64,000 bases of DNA. Source: G963667855 sp963667855 (GTDB taxonomy: Bacteria; Planctomycetota; Phycisphaerae; UBA1845). The DNA is taken from NCBI GenBank assembly GCA_963667855.2, contig CAXXKI010000004.1, positions 558,001 through 622,000 of the forward strand, in the 5' to 3' direction. The notes below the pieces were generated by a model, which did no database searches, was not told the DNA's origin, and saw nothing but the letters and a program-made list of their open reading frames with translations. The position numbers and the translations under genes are program-made. Shown piece after piece: positions 9,237 through 18,883 of the stretch (positions are counted from its first letter, which is position 1; every line of letters starts with the position of its first letter).

Positions 9237-10544
9237 ATGGCTACATTGCATGAAGTTCTCCAGGAGAAAGTTCTGGTAAAACGAAAGCGGATTGCTGAGC
9301 TGAATAAGAATTACGGTGACGTTGTTCTGTCGCAGGTTACCGTCCGCCAGATTCTCGGCGGTGCGCGCGGCGTAAAAATGCTCCTGTGCAACACGTCAGT
9401 AGTCGATCCGGATAAAGGGCTTATCGTGCGCGATCGACCACTGGCGGAACTGACCAACCTGCTCCCGGAGGAGATGTTGTTCCTGCTGTTAACCGGTGAA
9501 ATGCCCGACGAGGAGGGAAAAGCCGATCTGCAGAGGCAACTCGATCGCCGTTCACAGGTTCCGGAGTACGTATGGCATGCCTTGCGGGCTTTACCCAAGA
9601 ACTCCACGCCTATGTGCATGCTGGATACCGCGGTATTGATGATGAACAACGAAAGCGTGTTCAGACGGTGGTACAAGGCCGGTATGAAGAGGGAGGATTA
9701 CTGGAAAGCGACGCTGGAGGATTCGTTGAGTATCCTGGCCAAGCTGCCGGTCATAGCGGCCGGCATTTACCGCATGCGTTTCGATCACGGCAGTATAATG
9801 CAATGGACGCCGGGCCTGGATTACGCGGCCAACTTTGCCAACATGCTGGGGGTGGCCGACCCTGTTGGTGCTTTTGCCAAGCTGATGCGTCTGTACGTTA
9901 CCCTGCACACCGATCACGAGGGTGGTAATGTGTCGGCGAACACCACCTGCACGGTGGGTTCGGCACTTTCCGACCCATATTACGCGATCTCCGCGGGTTT
10001 GAATGGGTTAGCCGGTCCTCTGCATGGATCGGCCAACCAGGAGTGCATGACCTGGATACTCAACCTGCGGGAGAAGTTTCACGGCACTCCAAGCGAAGAG
10101 GAGCTTCGAGAATTCGCCTTCAATACGTTGCGCAGCGGACAGGTTGTACCGGGATACGGACATGCGGTTCTTCGTTGCGTGGACCCGCGGTTTACAGCGT
10201 TCCACGATTTTGCGAAGCAGTATCTTCCCGACAGCGAGATCTTTGAAACGGTGGACAAGGTGTTCGAGGTTGTTCCCAAAGTCTTGCAGGAGTATTCAAA
10301 AGAGCGGGTTCAGGCCGGTAAAAAACCAATTGCCAACTGCTGGCCCAACGTGGACGCGATATCCGGTGCGCTGGTCCGTCACTTTGGAATAACAGAATTC
10401 AGCTACTACACGGTCCTGTTTGCGGTGGGGCGGACAATCGGCCTGCTGGCCCAGTTGATACTCGCCAGGGCATTGGGCTTCCCCATAACAAGACCGAAAT
10501 CCGTCTCGCTGGACTGGCTGGAAAATGAGGTGAAAGGCAAGTGA
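9237..10544 (+). CDS. gltA: Citrate synthase, eukaryotic-type
   Basis: It condenses oxaloacetate and acetyl-CoA to citrate and CoA, the entry step of the TCA cycle. The start is the ATG at 9237, with GGGAGG at 9221-9226 upstream, giving 435 residues; an upstream in-frame start at 9120 has no ribosome site. Family motifs are clear: HTDHEGGNVSANT with an active-site region His, GLAGPLHGSANQE with the second His, and PGYGHAVLRCVDPR with the third. The spacing and wording of these motifs match mitochondrial-type citrate synthase rather than the allosteric proteobacterial type. It appears to be a single-gene unit, since the next gene is on the other strand. pta-ackA further right also use acetyl-CoA, but they are not linked by operon. 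Confidence 0.95.
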   Translation: MATLHEVLQEKVLVKRKRIAELNKNYGDVVLSQVTVRQILGGARGVKMLLCNTSVVDPDKGLIVRDRPLAELTNLLPEEMLFLLLTGEMPDEEGKADLQRQLDRRSQVPEYVWHALRALPKNSTPMCMLDTAVLMMNNESVFRRWYKAGMKREDYWKATLEDSLSILAKLPVIAAGIYRMRFDHGSIMQWTPGLDYAANFANMLGVADPVGAFAKLMRLYVTLHTDHEGGNVSANTTCTVGSALSDPYYAISAGLNGLAGPLHGSANQECMTWILNLREKFHGTPSEEELREFAFNTLRSGQVVPGYGHAVLRCVDPRFTAFHDFAKQYLPDSEIFETVDKVFEVVPKVLQEYSKERVQAGKKPIANCWPNVDAISGALVRHFGITEFSYYTVLFAVGRTIGLLAQLILARALGFPITRPKSVSLDWLENEVKGK

Positions 10545-10573
10545 TAAGGACGGTTACGCAGGCATTCGCTGCG

Positions 10574-10608
10574 CAAAAAACAGGGCCGCTTTCAGTGAAA
10601 GCGACCCT
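10574..10608 (-). terminator. Rho-independent terminator of the dockerin-tailed binding protein
   Basis: On the minus strand downstream of the gene ending at 10646, a hairpin (10582-10593 pairing with 10597-10608, one mismatch, AGT loop) is followed by six T (10575-10580). A near copy occurs at 15071-15103. Confidence 0.8.
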
Positions 10609-10645
10609 TGCGCGAGGGTGTGGATGTGTTATAGTTCAGGCGAAT

Positions 10646-13507
10646 TTATTCGGGTGCTGCAAAAGTCAAGTTCGCCTGGAAGGTGGAAAAGTCATTTAAA
10701 TCGACGTCATCGTCGGTGTCGAAGTCGAACACTTTGCAGTCGATAGAGACGGCCGACTCCGGACCGGAAAGACAAACGGCGAATTCAACGTAGTCTACCA
10801 GGTCTATATCGCCGTCACCGTCATAGTCGCCGGGAAGCGGCATGGTCAAAGTTAGATCGTCTTCGTCGACTATGCCGTCGCAGTTGAAGTTACCGTCTGC
10901 CCAGCCGCAGGTTGCATTGCTGTTGCAGTCGGCGGTCAGACCGGTGTTCACGATGTGCCGGTCAAGCTGATCGATAACGCCGTCGAGGTTGGCGTCACCC
11001 ATCTGCGTGCCGAGTATTACTTCGACAATCTCGGTGAGGTCGGACTGGGTTACCGCGGTGTCGCCGTCCATGTCCGCACTGAGGTCCATGTAGACGGCCT
11101 CGTCGAGGTTATCCCAATTGCCGATATTGGCACATACGTAGTCGATGTCTGCAGTGTCCACCGTTCCATCCCAGCCCATGGGAGAGGCGCCGGCGGTTGC
11201 CCGTTTACCGGCAACGTCGCCTCGGAAGTCACCGGCCGCATAAGTTTTACCGGTGGCGAGGAAGGGAGCGGATAGATCATTGATGTCCTTGGGAGCGATG
11301 AATGTGGGATCGTCGTACTGGGCGGTCGGGGCTACTATAAGCATGCCGTTGGTATCAGCCCAGGGGAATGGTTTACCCAAGCCGGCAATGGCATTATCAA
11401 TAGCGATAGCACCGGCTTTTCGGTCGAGCATTCCGGCGTTCATCGCCAGGCCATCTGCGAAGTAACGCAGGTCTTCCTTGGTCAGGTTACCGTCGCCGTT
11501 GAAGTCGCCGATGATTTCGGGGATGGCGTTGTCGGCGGACATTGCTCCGTCGTCGCCGCTGTCCATGGCGACCGCGGTCTTCTGCCACGCACGGGGAGCG
11601 TAATACGCTTTTACCAATTCGGTGGCATCGTTTATATCGCGGGAATAGGTTTTGTTGAAGTCACCCTGAACCTGGTTTCTCTGAGCAAGAACGGTTTTCG
11701 GATTAGTGGTTTGGAAGGAGCTTCCATTCCAGTAGATATAGTTACTGGTGGAACCGTCAGAGTAAGTGGAACCGGCAAGAGCGGTACGTACAGGAACCAG
11801 GCCTGCTTCGTTGATCGAACCGAACGGAGCGGTGTCGCCACCAGCTCCCAGGTCGTTGTTGGCGCGAATATATTCCTGGAGCGATTTGTTAAAGCCAACC
11901 GTCGGAAGGTACTCGGTCGGATCGTCGAGTTCGTGACGTCCGTCAATGCCCTGGGGCAGGAAGAACGAGGTGGCCAAAAACTCGCCCGGAGTGTTGTACA
12001 AACCGTTTGAGTTGACGTTACCGGTGAAAGCCTCGGTACTGTCGATGATGTTGTTCAGGTAATCGGCAACCGCCTGGTTACGAATCGGCTGGCCGTCGAC
12101 GTACTTGGGATCGAACGGATTGCGGTTGGCATCGGGATTACCCCGAACGACGAAGGAGCCGCTACCGGCAATGCGATAACCGCAGCAGGGATCGAGGTTG
12201 TCCAATACCGTATCGATTGAGGGGCGGACGTAGCCGTCGTTGGCCCGGTTGGCATCGTTATTTTCCGACGAGGTAACCGCTTCACAAGCCTGCGGAGTGC
12301 AATCGCAAAGAGGATCGCCATTCTCGTCGATGTCCTGACAGACATTGAGGATTTCGTATTTACCCGATTTATGGTCCTTGGCACTCCGGCTACCGCCGGC
12401 AAGACCTGTGTAACCTACCGAGAGACGGCCGTTCTGAACGGCGTCTTCCATAAGCCCCGAGCCACCTTTGTTCGTGCCCTGGAAGTTCGGACCGATGAGG
12501 CCGGTGGTTTCCAGCTTGGTTTTTTTGCCAACATTGTCGCCGCGTCCCCAACTGGTATCGATACCGAGGGAGTTCATTGCTGCGTTACGAGTACCGGAGC
12601 CGACGTCGCGAGTGGCACCAACGAGGTTTTCACCGTTGGGCATTCGCCCGGTGGTGAACAGGTACTGCGCCTCAGAGTACTTGAAGTTTTCCAAACCGGT
12701 TCCGCGGTTGGCGATAATGGAAACCGGTACCCAGGCACCGACGATGTCGTAAAGGGTGTTTTCATCGGGATCGACGGTATTGGTATTGAGCGAACCGCAT
12801 CCATCACGGGAGAGGGTCTGCAGATTGCTGAGCGCATCAGTTGAAGAATAGACCGGGTTCAAACCGTATCCGGCTTCGGTGGGCTTGCGATGCCAGGCCG
12901 GTTCGCTTCCAACTTCCGGAGCTACCTGAACCGCCCAGGAACTGGGGACGTCGAGGAATGCTCCGTTGATTTCGCACTGCTCCAGGGGGATGCCGCTGGA
13001 GTTGGCGTGAGTGTAACCGGTACCGATGGCAACGCCGGTGGAGGCGTACTCGTAACGATTAAACAAGCCGGCTTCTGAGGGCGGGTCAGTGGGAATAATC
13101 CCGCAGAGCTGGCTGTCAACGAATTCGTTGAAACCATTAACCGAGCCGACGGACCGGTAGGTGAAAAGCCACCAGGTGTTCAATGCGTTCCCCGGTACAA
13201 ACTGTTCGCCGAGCTGGTCAACAAAAAGGTAGAGCGGATCATTGGGCATAAAACCATAGCGTCCGTCACCGTTGGCATCAATCCAATCGTTGGTGGCAGC
13301 GGGTTGACGGAAGAAGTCGACGAACAAGGTTGCACCGGCCATGTTGATCGTGCCGCCGTTTACTGTGAAACCTGGTTCTGGATAAACTCCGTTCGTGCCA
13401 ATCACACCGTTGGAGTTCACTTCATCACAACGATCGATGTCGGCTACGGCGGGCATGGCTGTGGCTGCGGCTATAATTAAGGTTAAAGCAGTTTTTCGGA
13501 AATTCAT
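10646..13507 (-). CDS. Secreted substrate-binding-like protein with dockerin/EF-hand repeats
   Basis: The precursor has 953 residues and starts at an ATG preceded by AAGGAG. The signal peptide runs to about residue 22 (TAMPAVA, then DID). The region from about 45 to 520 has features of PstS-like periplasmic binding proteins: GATLFVDFF near the N-terminus and ATRDVGSGTRNAAM, which recalls the ligand-loop SGTR motif. Many Cys pairs are present. The last 300 residues contain at least four Ca-binding loops of dockerin type: DFNGDGNLTKEDL, DANLDGVIDQLD, NFNCDGIVDEDD and DYDGDGDIDLVDY. A DFDTDDDVDLNDF loop closes the protein. The dockerin tail suggests docking to a cell-surface or extracellular partner. 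A frameshifted prepilin-like gene lies directly upstream. The binding-protein call is moderate; the dockerin call is strong. Confidence 0.7.
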   Translation of the reverse strand: MNFRKTALTLIIAAATAMPAVADIDRCDEVNSNGVIGTNGVYPEPGFTVNGGTINMAGATLFVDFFRQPAATNDWIDANGDGRYGFMPNDPLYLFVDQLGEQFVPGNALNTWWLFTYRSVGSVNGFNEFVDSQLCGIIPTDPPSEAGLFNRYEYASTGVAIGTGYTHANSSGIPLEQCEINGAFLDVPSSWAVQVAPEVGSEPAWHRKPTEAGYGLNPVYSSTDALSNLQTLSRDGCGSLNTNTVDPDENTLYDIVGAWVPVSIIANRGTGLENFKYSEAQYLFTTGRMPNGENLVGATRDVGSGTRNAAMNSLGIDTSWGRGDNVGKKTKLETTGLIGPNFQGTNKGGSGLMEDAVQNGRLSVGYTGLAGGSRSAKDHKSGKYEILNVCQDIDENGDPLCDCTPQACEAVTSSENNDANRANDGYVRPSIDTVLDNLDPCCGYRIAGSGSFVVRGNPDANRNPFDPKYVDGQPIRNQAVADYLNNIIDSTEAFTGNVNSNGLYNTPGEFLATSFFLPQGIDGRHELDDPTEYLPTVGFNKSLQEYIRANNDLGAGGDTAPFGSINEAGLVPVRTALAGSTYSDGSTSNYIYWNGSSFQTTNPKTVLAQRNQVQGDFNKTYSRDINDATELVKAYYAPRAWQKTAVAMDSGDDGAMSADNAIPEIIGDFNGDGNLTKEDLRYFADGLAMNAGMLDRKAGAIAIDNAIAGLGKPFPWADTNGMLIVAPTAQYDDPTFIAPKDINDLSAPFLATGKTYAAGDFRGDVAGKRATAGASPMGWDGTVDTADIDYVCANIGNWDNLDEAVYMDLSADMDGDTAVTQSDLTEIVEVILGTQMGDANLDGVIDQLDRHIVNTGLTADCNSNATCGWADGNFNCDGIVDEDDLTLTMPLPGDYDGDGDIDLVDYVEFAVCLSGPESAVSIDCKVFDFDTDDDVDLNDFSTFQANLTFAAPE

Positions 13508-13705
13508 CTGGAAAGCTCCTTAAGATATTCCCCTATGCGGAAAGCTGACGATTCCTGATTGCGAATGTGTTCGGTAAAGTGGTTAAGCGGTTTGGGCCGG
13601 GCATACCTCCTTTCGTCTCGTCTCCTTACCGGGAGATGAATCAGGTTGGATCTTGTTACGCGGAGTTATCTTTTCTCCCGAAACATGAAGCTCGGGGTTT
13701 ATTGG

Positions 13706-14759
13706 CTATTGTGGGGCGTTCATGTTGATGATCTTATTATCACCGGAGAGTGAATAGTAACGGTCTCCCCATTTACGCTGTTTCAATGTCTGCAACGGAG
13801 TCATTTTCTCCACGTGAGTATCCACGAAAAGAAAATTCGCGGTTCCTCCGTATTTATCATTGCCGCCCGGATGGTCTCTACCCACCGCGTTGATCTGGGC
13901 GATGCCGCTGGTGTAGTCGAGAATGTTTTCCAGGGCTTTTGCGGATTGGAATTCCAACAGGCCGTAATCTTCCGCGGATTTCGCATTCCCGCGAAGACCG
14001 TAGATGAAACCGGGCGTGTTTACGTTCGGGGCGTACTCATTAGCCGCGCCGATATGACCGAATGGGTTGATAGGCCGGTGAGATTTACTGAGCGTTCCGG
14101 AACCTTGCTTAATCCCCAACGCTTTCCAGTTGTCAATGTATTCTGTTACCAGGATCGTATCGCTGGCACGGCGTATATGGTTTTCCTGGACAAGCAAGTT
14201 TACCCGGTTGGCACCCGGAGCCAGGTCCGGCGTGAATTTGTTACGAGGAACGATAGCGGCGTTGGCGGCGTAAGCCATGCGTCGGGCCTGCTTATCGGTC
14301 AGGTCGTTGGAATTAGTCTGTCCGTTCTGGTCTACCTGGCCGGCGCCCCAGTCCTCGCGGTTTTTACCTGGATTCGTTCGCGGAGCCCCGCCTTTGGTGA
14401 AATTCGGGCATTGGAATGCCTCCTCTTCGACCTTGCCGCCGCTGTAGAGGAAATGGGACCAATGAAGATATCCATAAGGGTGTGTTGAGTCCTGGTTTTC
14501 CATATCCCAGCATCCGTTTTTGTCAGGATAGGCGTACGAAGGCGGGGTATACTCCTCCATTGCTCGCCAGGTACAGCGACATGGCCGTTCCAACCTGCCG
14601 AAGGTGGGTTGCACAGACAACTGTTTTCGCCTGGTCGCGGGCGCCTTTTAATGACGGCAGCAATATGGAAATAAGCAATGCGATTACCGATACCACTACT
14701 AGTAGCTCAACCAAAGTGAAGGCGGTGTGACCCTTTGCTTGTGTTTTTGTCAGTAGCAT
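13706..14759 (-). pseudogene. Prepilin-like protein with VDxHV C-terminal motif, frameshifted
   Basis: The product would be a 350-residue secreted or pilus-like protein if one base were removed. Translation from the ATG at 14757-14759 (GGAG 10 bases upstream) gives the type IV prepilin signal GHTAFTLVELLVVVSVIALL, ending in the frame with LYLASN. The rest continues in another frame as EEYTPPSYAYPDKNG and ends with ANFLFVDTHVEKM, the C-terminal motif of the planctomycete/Verrucomicrobia prepilin-like family. The frames meet at about 14552-14560, where AATGGAGGAG would be in frame as AATGAGGAG. Removing one base makes the total length divisible by three. The cause is either a sequencing indel or a real lesion. 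The gene is in the same direction as, and upstream of, the dockerin-tailed binding protein. Confidence 0.8.
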
Positions 14760-14879
14760 GTTCTGGTTTCTCCGAGGGAAAGTTGCGATTAGTCTGATTC
14801 GGCTGTGCTGACCGAGTAATTTGTTCTGGACCTCGGGTGAGCGGTGTGCTTCGTACGTTTTGGAACTTAAGAACCTCAC

Positions 14880-15384
14880 CCTTGACGAACGGATTTATAG
14901 CCGGGGCATATTCGAGAATGATGAATGGGCTATTAAAGTTGCATTAATCCGTTTGGAGCGGATAAATCCAATAAAAGAAAACCGCTGGCCTGTGCCGGCG
15001 AAATTTTAAAGTAATCAGTGCGATTGAGTTTTGAAAGCCGGCAACCCGGTAGGTTTGTATCAGCAGGATAAAAAACAGGGCCGCTTGTGGCGAAAGCGAC
15101 CCTTGCGCGAGGGTAAGATGTGTCGTAGTTTAGGCGACTTGCCGAGTGCTGGAATAGCGATTATCGCCTGGCGAGCTACTTGGTTAATGAGTCGTTACAG
15201 TCATGGGCAACAGTATTGGTTATTTACCAAAGCCAGGTCAGTATGTCCTGCGTTGTATTTCTCCATTGTCTTTAGAATTCAACAACACCGTTCCTACTGA
15301 CGAAACTTTTAACTTGTAGATATTCGAACATCGTGAACGACTTGTTAAGTTTGCGTTAATCTACGATGGAGATGGATTTTGCAT
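14880..15384. other. Gene-free stretch holding a relic of a dockerin-gene 3' end
   Basis: No intact gene is seen between the prepilin-like gene and ackA. The segment 15071-15200 resembles the terminator and last codons of the 10646-13507 gene (see separate entry). The rest shows no recognisable feature. Confidence 0.5.
15071..15200 (-). repeat. Degenerate copy of the terminator and 3' end at 10575-10690
   Basis: The first 50 or so bases match 10575-10625 closely: an A-run, CAGGGCCGCTT, GAAAGCGACCC and TTGCGCGAGGGT. Beyond that, similarity fades but persists through the former coding end (AGGCGA and CGCCTGG in register). No open frame remains, because stops interrupt the would-be dockerin helix. 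The hairpin 15077-15103 with its A/T run could still terminate minus-strand transcription. It looks like the remains of a duplicated dockerin-tailed gene. Confidence 0.6.
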
Positions 15385-15427
15385 AAAAAAACCGCGATTA
15401 GCCTTTAAACTACGCCAATCGCGGTTT
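15385..15427 (-). terminator. Rho-independent terminator after ackA
   Basis: An 11-bp perfect stem (15389-15399 with 15417-15427) is followed on the minus strand by a run of T. It sits 26 bases past the ackA stop. Confidence 0.85.
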
Positions 15428-15452
15428 GTGTATTTCAGTAATCCGGAGAGCT

Positions 15453-16640
15453 TCAGGAAATCAGGTTCATCGTATCCTGAGCGATCATAAGTTCTTCGTT
15501 GGTGGGGATGACCCAGATGGCGATCTTGCTGCCGTCCTTGCTTACGCAGGTGTTCTGCTTGGCTCGCACGTTGTTTTTTTCTTTATCGAGCTCAATTCCC
15601 AGCGGTGCCAGACCTTCAAGAATCATCTCCCGCATTTCGCTGCCGTTTTCTCCCACGCCGCCGGTGAATACAATTGCGTCGCAGTTACCGAGTTCGGCCA
15701 GGAAGGAACCGATGTATTTCTTCGCCCGGTGAGCAAAGACTTCCAGAGCCAGGGCTGCCTGCTTGTTGCCATCAGCGGCGGCGACTTCCACGTCGCGCAT
15801 ATCACGCGATACTCCGCTTATGCCCAGAAGCCCGGCTTTCTTTTCCACTGCGTTGCGGACTTCATCTACGGTCATGCCTTCACGGATCATGTGGAAGATG
15901 ATCGCCGGATCGAAGTCGCCGGATCGCGTACCCATTACCAAACCTTCGAGCGGGGTGAGCCCCATGGTCTGGTCGATGGCTTTACCTTCCTTTATGCAGG
16001 AGGCGCTGCAGCCGTTACCCAGGTGCATGGTGATCAGGCTTGGGTTGGGTTTACCCAAGGCATGGGCGGCCTGCTCGGTTATGTACCGGTGGCTGGTCCC
16101 GTGGAAGCCGTAACGGCGGATCTTCTTTTCCTTGTACCACTCGTAAGGCAGGGCGTAAGTGAAGGCGGCCGGTGGCATGGTCTGGAAAAACGCTGTATCG
16201 AAAACCGCTACCTGCGGTTCGCCGGGCAGGACAGCCTTGGTCGCCCGTAAGCCGGCAAGGTTCGCCGGGTTGTGCAGCGGAGCCATCTCGGCGCATGCTT
16301 CGATTGCCGCTTCGACCTTGTCGTCAACGACTACCGATTCAGCGAAGTCTTCACCGCCGTGAACGACCCGATGTCCCACGCCGTTGATTTCGCTGGCATC
16401 CTTGATCGGCGGAGGTGATCCACAGGTAGTGAGCAATTCGATGATCTGGGATATACCCTTATCGTAAGTTTCGATCGGGTCGTTCCGTTCGAATTTCTCG
16501 CCATTGCACGTGTGAGTAGTGTTGGATTGAGCTTCGCCGATGCGTTCGATCAGGCCGGCCGCCAGCTCTTTGTTGTTGGCCATGTCGTACAGTTTGTACT
16601 TGATCGACGAACTTCCGCAGTTGATAACAAGAATCTTCAT
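15453..16640 (-). CDS. ackA: Acetate kinase
   Basis: It interconverts acetyl phosphate plus ADP with acetate plus ATP, the ATP-forming end of acetate fermentation or the start of acetate activation. The 395-residue length is normal. Family motifs include VINCGSSSIKYKLYD at the N-terminus (substrate Asn and phosphate loop), HRVVHGGE, FDTAFFQTMP, YGFHGTSHRY, MHLGNGCS and FTGGVGENG. It lies about 125 bases downstream of pta on the same strand and is followed by a strong terminator, so pta-ackA probably form an operon. The downstream cytosolic acetyl-phosphate pool may also influence the response regulators nearby, but that is inference. Confidence 0.97.
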   Translation of the reverse strand: MKILVINCGSSSIKYKLYDMANNKELAAGLIERIGEAQSNTTHTCNGEKFERNDPIETYDKGISQIIELLTTCGSPPPIKDASEINGVGHRVVHGGEDFAESVVVDDKVEAAIEACAEMAPLHNPANLAGLRATKAVLPGEPQVAVFDTAFFQTMPPAAFTYALPYEWYKEKKIRRYGFHGTSHRYITEQAAHALGKPNPSLITMHLGNGCSASCIKEGKAIDQTMGLTPLEGLVMGTRSGDFDPAIIFHMIREGMTVDEVRNAVEKKAGLLGISGVSRDMRDVEVAAADGNKQAALALEVFAHRAKKYIGSFLAELGNCDAIVFTGGVGENGSEMREMILEGLAPLGIELDKEKNNVRAKQNTCVSKDGSKIAIWVIPTNEELMIAQDTMNLIS

Positions 16641-16764
16641 TAGTGGTCCTTCTTGCCAGTTTGTCCCACGACGTAAATGTTACCCCTCAAAAGATGGCTA
16701 GTCGGTGGGGATGCCTGCCACCTTTCAATTATCCAAAAGCGAACGATTCCGCTCGCGTTATTTC

Positions 16765-18883
16765 CTAACTGGCGGCCGCTTGTACAGCAGTAACGGCTAC
16801 TGTGTAAACGATGTCTTCCACGCTACATCCGCGGGACAGGTCGTTCACCGGTTTGTTCATGCCTTGCAGGACCGGTCCGACTGCCAGGGCCGATGCCGAT
16901 CTCTGGACGGCCTTGTATGCTATGTTGCCGGCATCCAGATCGGGGAATATGAATACATTGGCCCGTCCAGCTACCGGCGAATCGGGCAATTTCAGTTTAC
17001 CAACCTTGGGATCGATCGCCGCGTCGTATTGCAGCGGACCGTCAATCGCGAAGTCCGGGTTCCGCTCTTTTATCAACTTCGTCGCTTCAACCACCTTGTC
17101 TACCGATTCCCCTGCTCCGGATGCCCCGGTGGAGTACGAGAGCATGGCCACTCGCGGCTCAATGCCGAAAGCACGAGCAGTCTGGGCTGAAGAGAGGGCG
17201 ATAGCGGCCAACTCCTGCGTGTTGGGATTGGGGATTATCGCGCAATCTCCGTAGACTAATACGCGATCCGTCAACGCCATGAAGAACACGCTGGAGACGA
17301 CTCCAACCTCCGGCTTGACGCGAATCATCTGCAATGCCGGGCGGATGGTGTCGCCGGTGGAGTGTACCGCTCCGGAGGACCAGCCCTGCGGCATCGCCGC
17401 ACTGGACCATGATGGTTCCATAGTGGATACGCGATTCGTTAAGCCACTGCCGAGCGACTTCCGGGGTCATTCCTCCACGTTTTCCCTTGCGGAGCTCGAC
17501 TACGATTTCAATATACTCATTCATCTTGTCGGAAGTGGCCGGATTAATGATTTCCAAGTCTCCTTCCAGCTTTACGCCGTGTTCGTTAGCTACCTTGTGG
17601 ATGGCATCTGGATCGCCGAGCAGGGCAATTGGGCAGATCTTCTGCTCCAGGATCTTAGCTACCGCCTGGACGGTTCGTGGTTCGTCGCCTTCGGGTAGTA
17701 CGATCCTTTTACCCGATGCTTTCGCCTGCTCGATGATCTTCTCCAGAAACGCACCGGAACCGGACTTCTGGCGTGGCGGTCGCGGCATCTTAAGTGATTC
17801 CCAAAGTTTCTCGTGTTCGACGTTGGTGGCGATAGCTGACTTGGCCGTATCTATCTTATCCCGATCTTGCGGGCGGATGCCCGTGTTCACGTTTCCGATT
17901 CTCGCCGCGGTCGTAAAAGTATCGGTTTTGACCGAAATAATCGGCAAGCTGTTGTTGCTGGCCTCGTTGACCAGGTTCATTATTTCCTCATCCGGCTTGA
18001 TACCACCAGTAAGTACAACACCGGAAACTGAGCGATGCTTGGATGAATTCTGGGCGCAGGCGAGGGTCGTAAGGATGTCGTGCCTGTCACCCGGAGTGAT
18101 AACCAATGATTTATCCGTATCCAGGTGGCGGATGAAATGTCTAGGTTCCATAGCCGCCACCAGGATTTTCGTGCAGATCGTGGTCAGCGCGTCCTTTCCG
18201 CTAAGTACCTCGGCCTCCAGTTCCGCGGCTATCTCGTCGAGCTTGGGGTATCCGAGGAAGCTTAGTTCCGGCAGAACGCCGTAAAGGGGGATTCCTGCTT
18301 TCTGGAACGCTGCGGTGATTTCCTTGCGTGCGCTGTCTATGCAGGAATCTGCGACACGATTTACCACTACTCCAAGAACCTCGCCGTTTTTAGCCTCAAA
18401 CGACTGTTTAGCCGTCATGACCGAGTTGACCAGTTGTTCGATATTGGTGGTTTTGTCGTTGCAGTTCGCCCTGGCGACAAGCAAAACAGGTGTTTCCAAT
18501 TTGGACGCCACCATTTCGTTTATAGCCATATCGAATACGTTCAACGCTCTTTGATTGGTGATCCCTTCAACGACTACGAATTCCTGATCCTGTTGGAGTT
18601 TTTTGTAAGCGTCGTTGATTTTAGCAAGCAGGTCTGCAGTTTTCTGCTGAGCGACCATTTCGCGGGCCTGGGAAATCGTGACCGGGCACATTTGGGCCGG
18701 CTCTTGGGGAATTTGGTAGGCACTCTTGATGACCGCGACGTTCCGGTCCTTCGCTCCTTCGCCAACAGGCTTGAAGAAAGTTAATTCCTTGACGACTTTC
18801 TGCAAGGTACCGACCAGCCCCAGAGCGATGACGCTACTGCCGGCCTCTTGATCAGTTCCGCAGACGAAAAGACTTTTCACCAT
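16765..18883 (-). pseudogene. pta: Phosphate acetyltransferase with a single-base frameshift
   Basis: It converts acetyl-CoA and phosphate to acetyl phosphate, paired with AckA. The start is the ATG at 18881-18883 with GGGAG 8 bases upstream. The N-terminal P-loop-like AAA_26 domain begins SLFVCGTDQEAGSSV; a DRTGG-type middle domain follows (TGGIKPDEEIMNLV), and then the catalytic PTA_PTB domain (VLPEGDEPRTVQA). In the catalytic domain the frame breaks at about 17374-17382: the upstream frame reads MVQCGDAAGLV and the other frame continues SGAVHSTGDTIRP. Dropping one C from GGTCCTCC restores a 705-residue protein, close to the length of E. coli Pta. As written, the gene would make a truncated enzyme lacking the last 210 residues. 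A sequencing indel is a serious possibility because ackA and the rest of pta look fully conserved. Confidence 0.9.
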
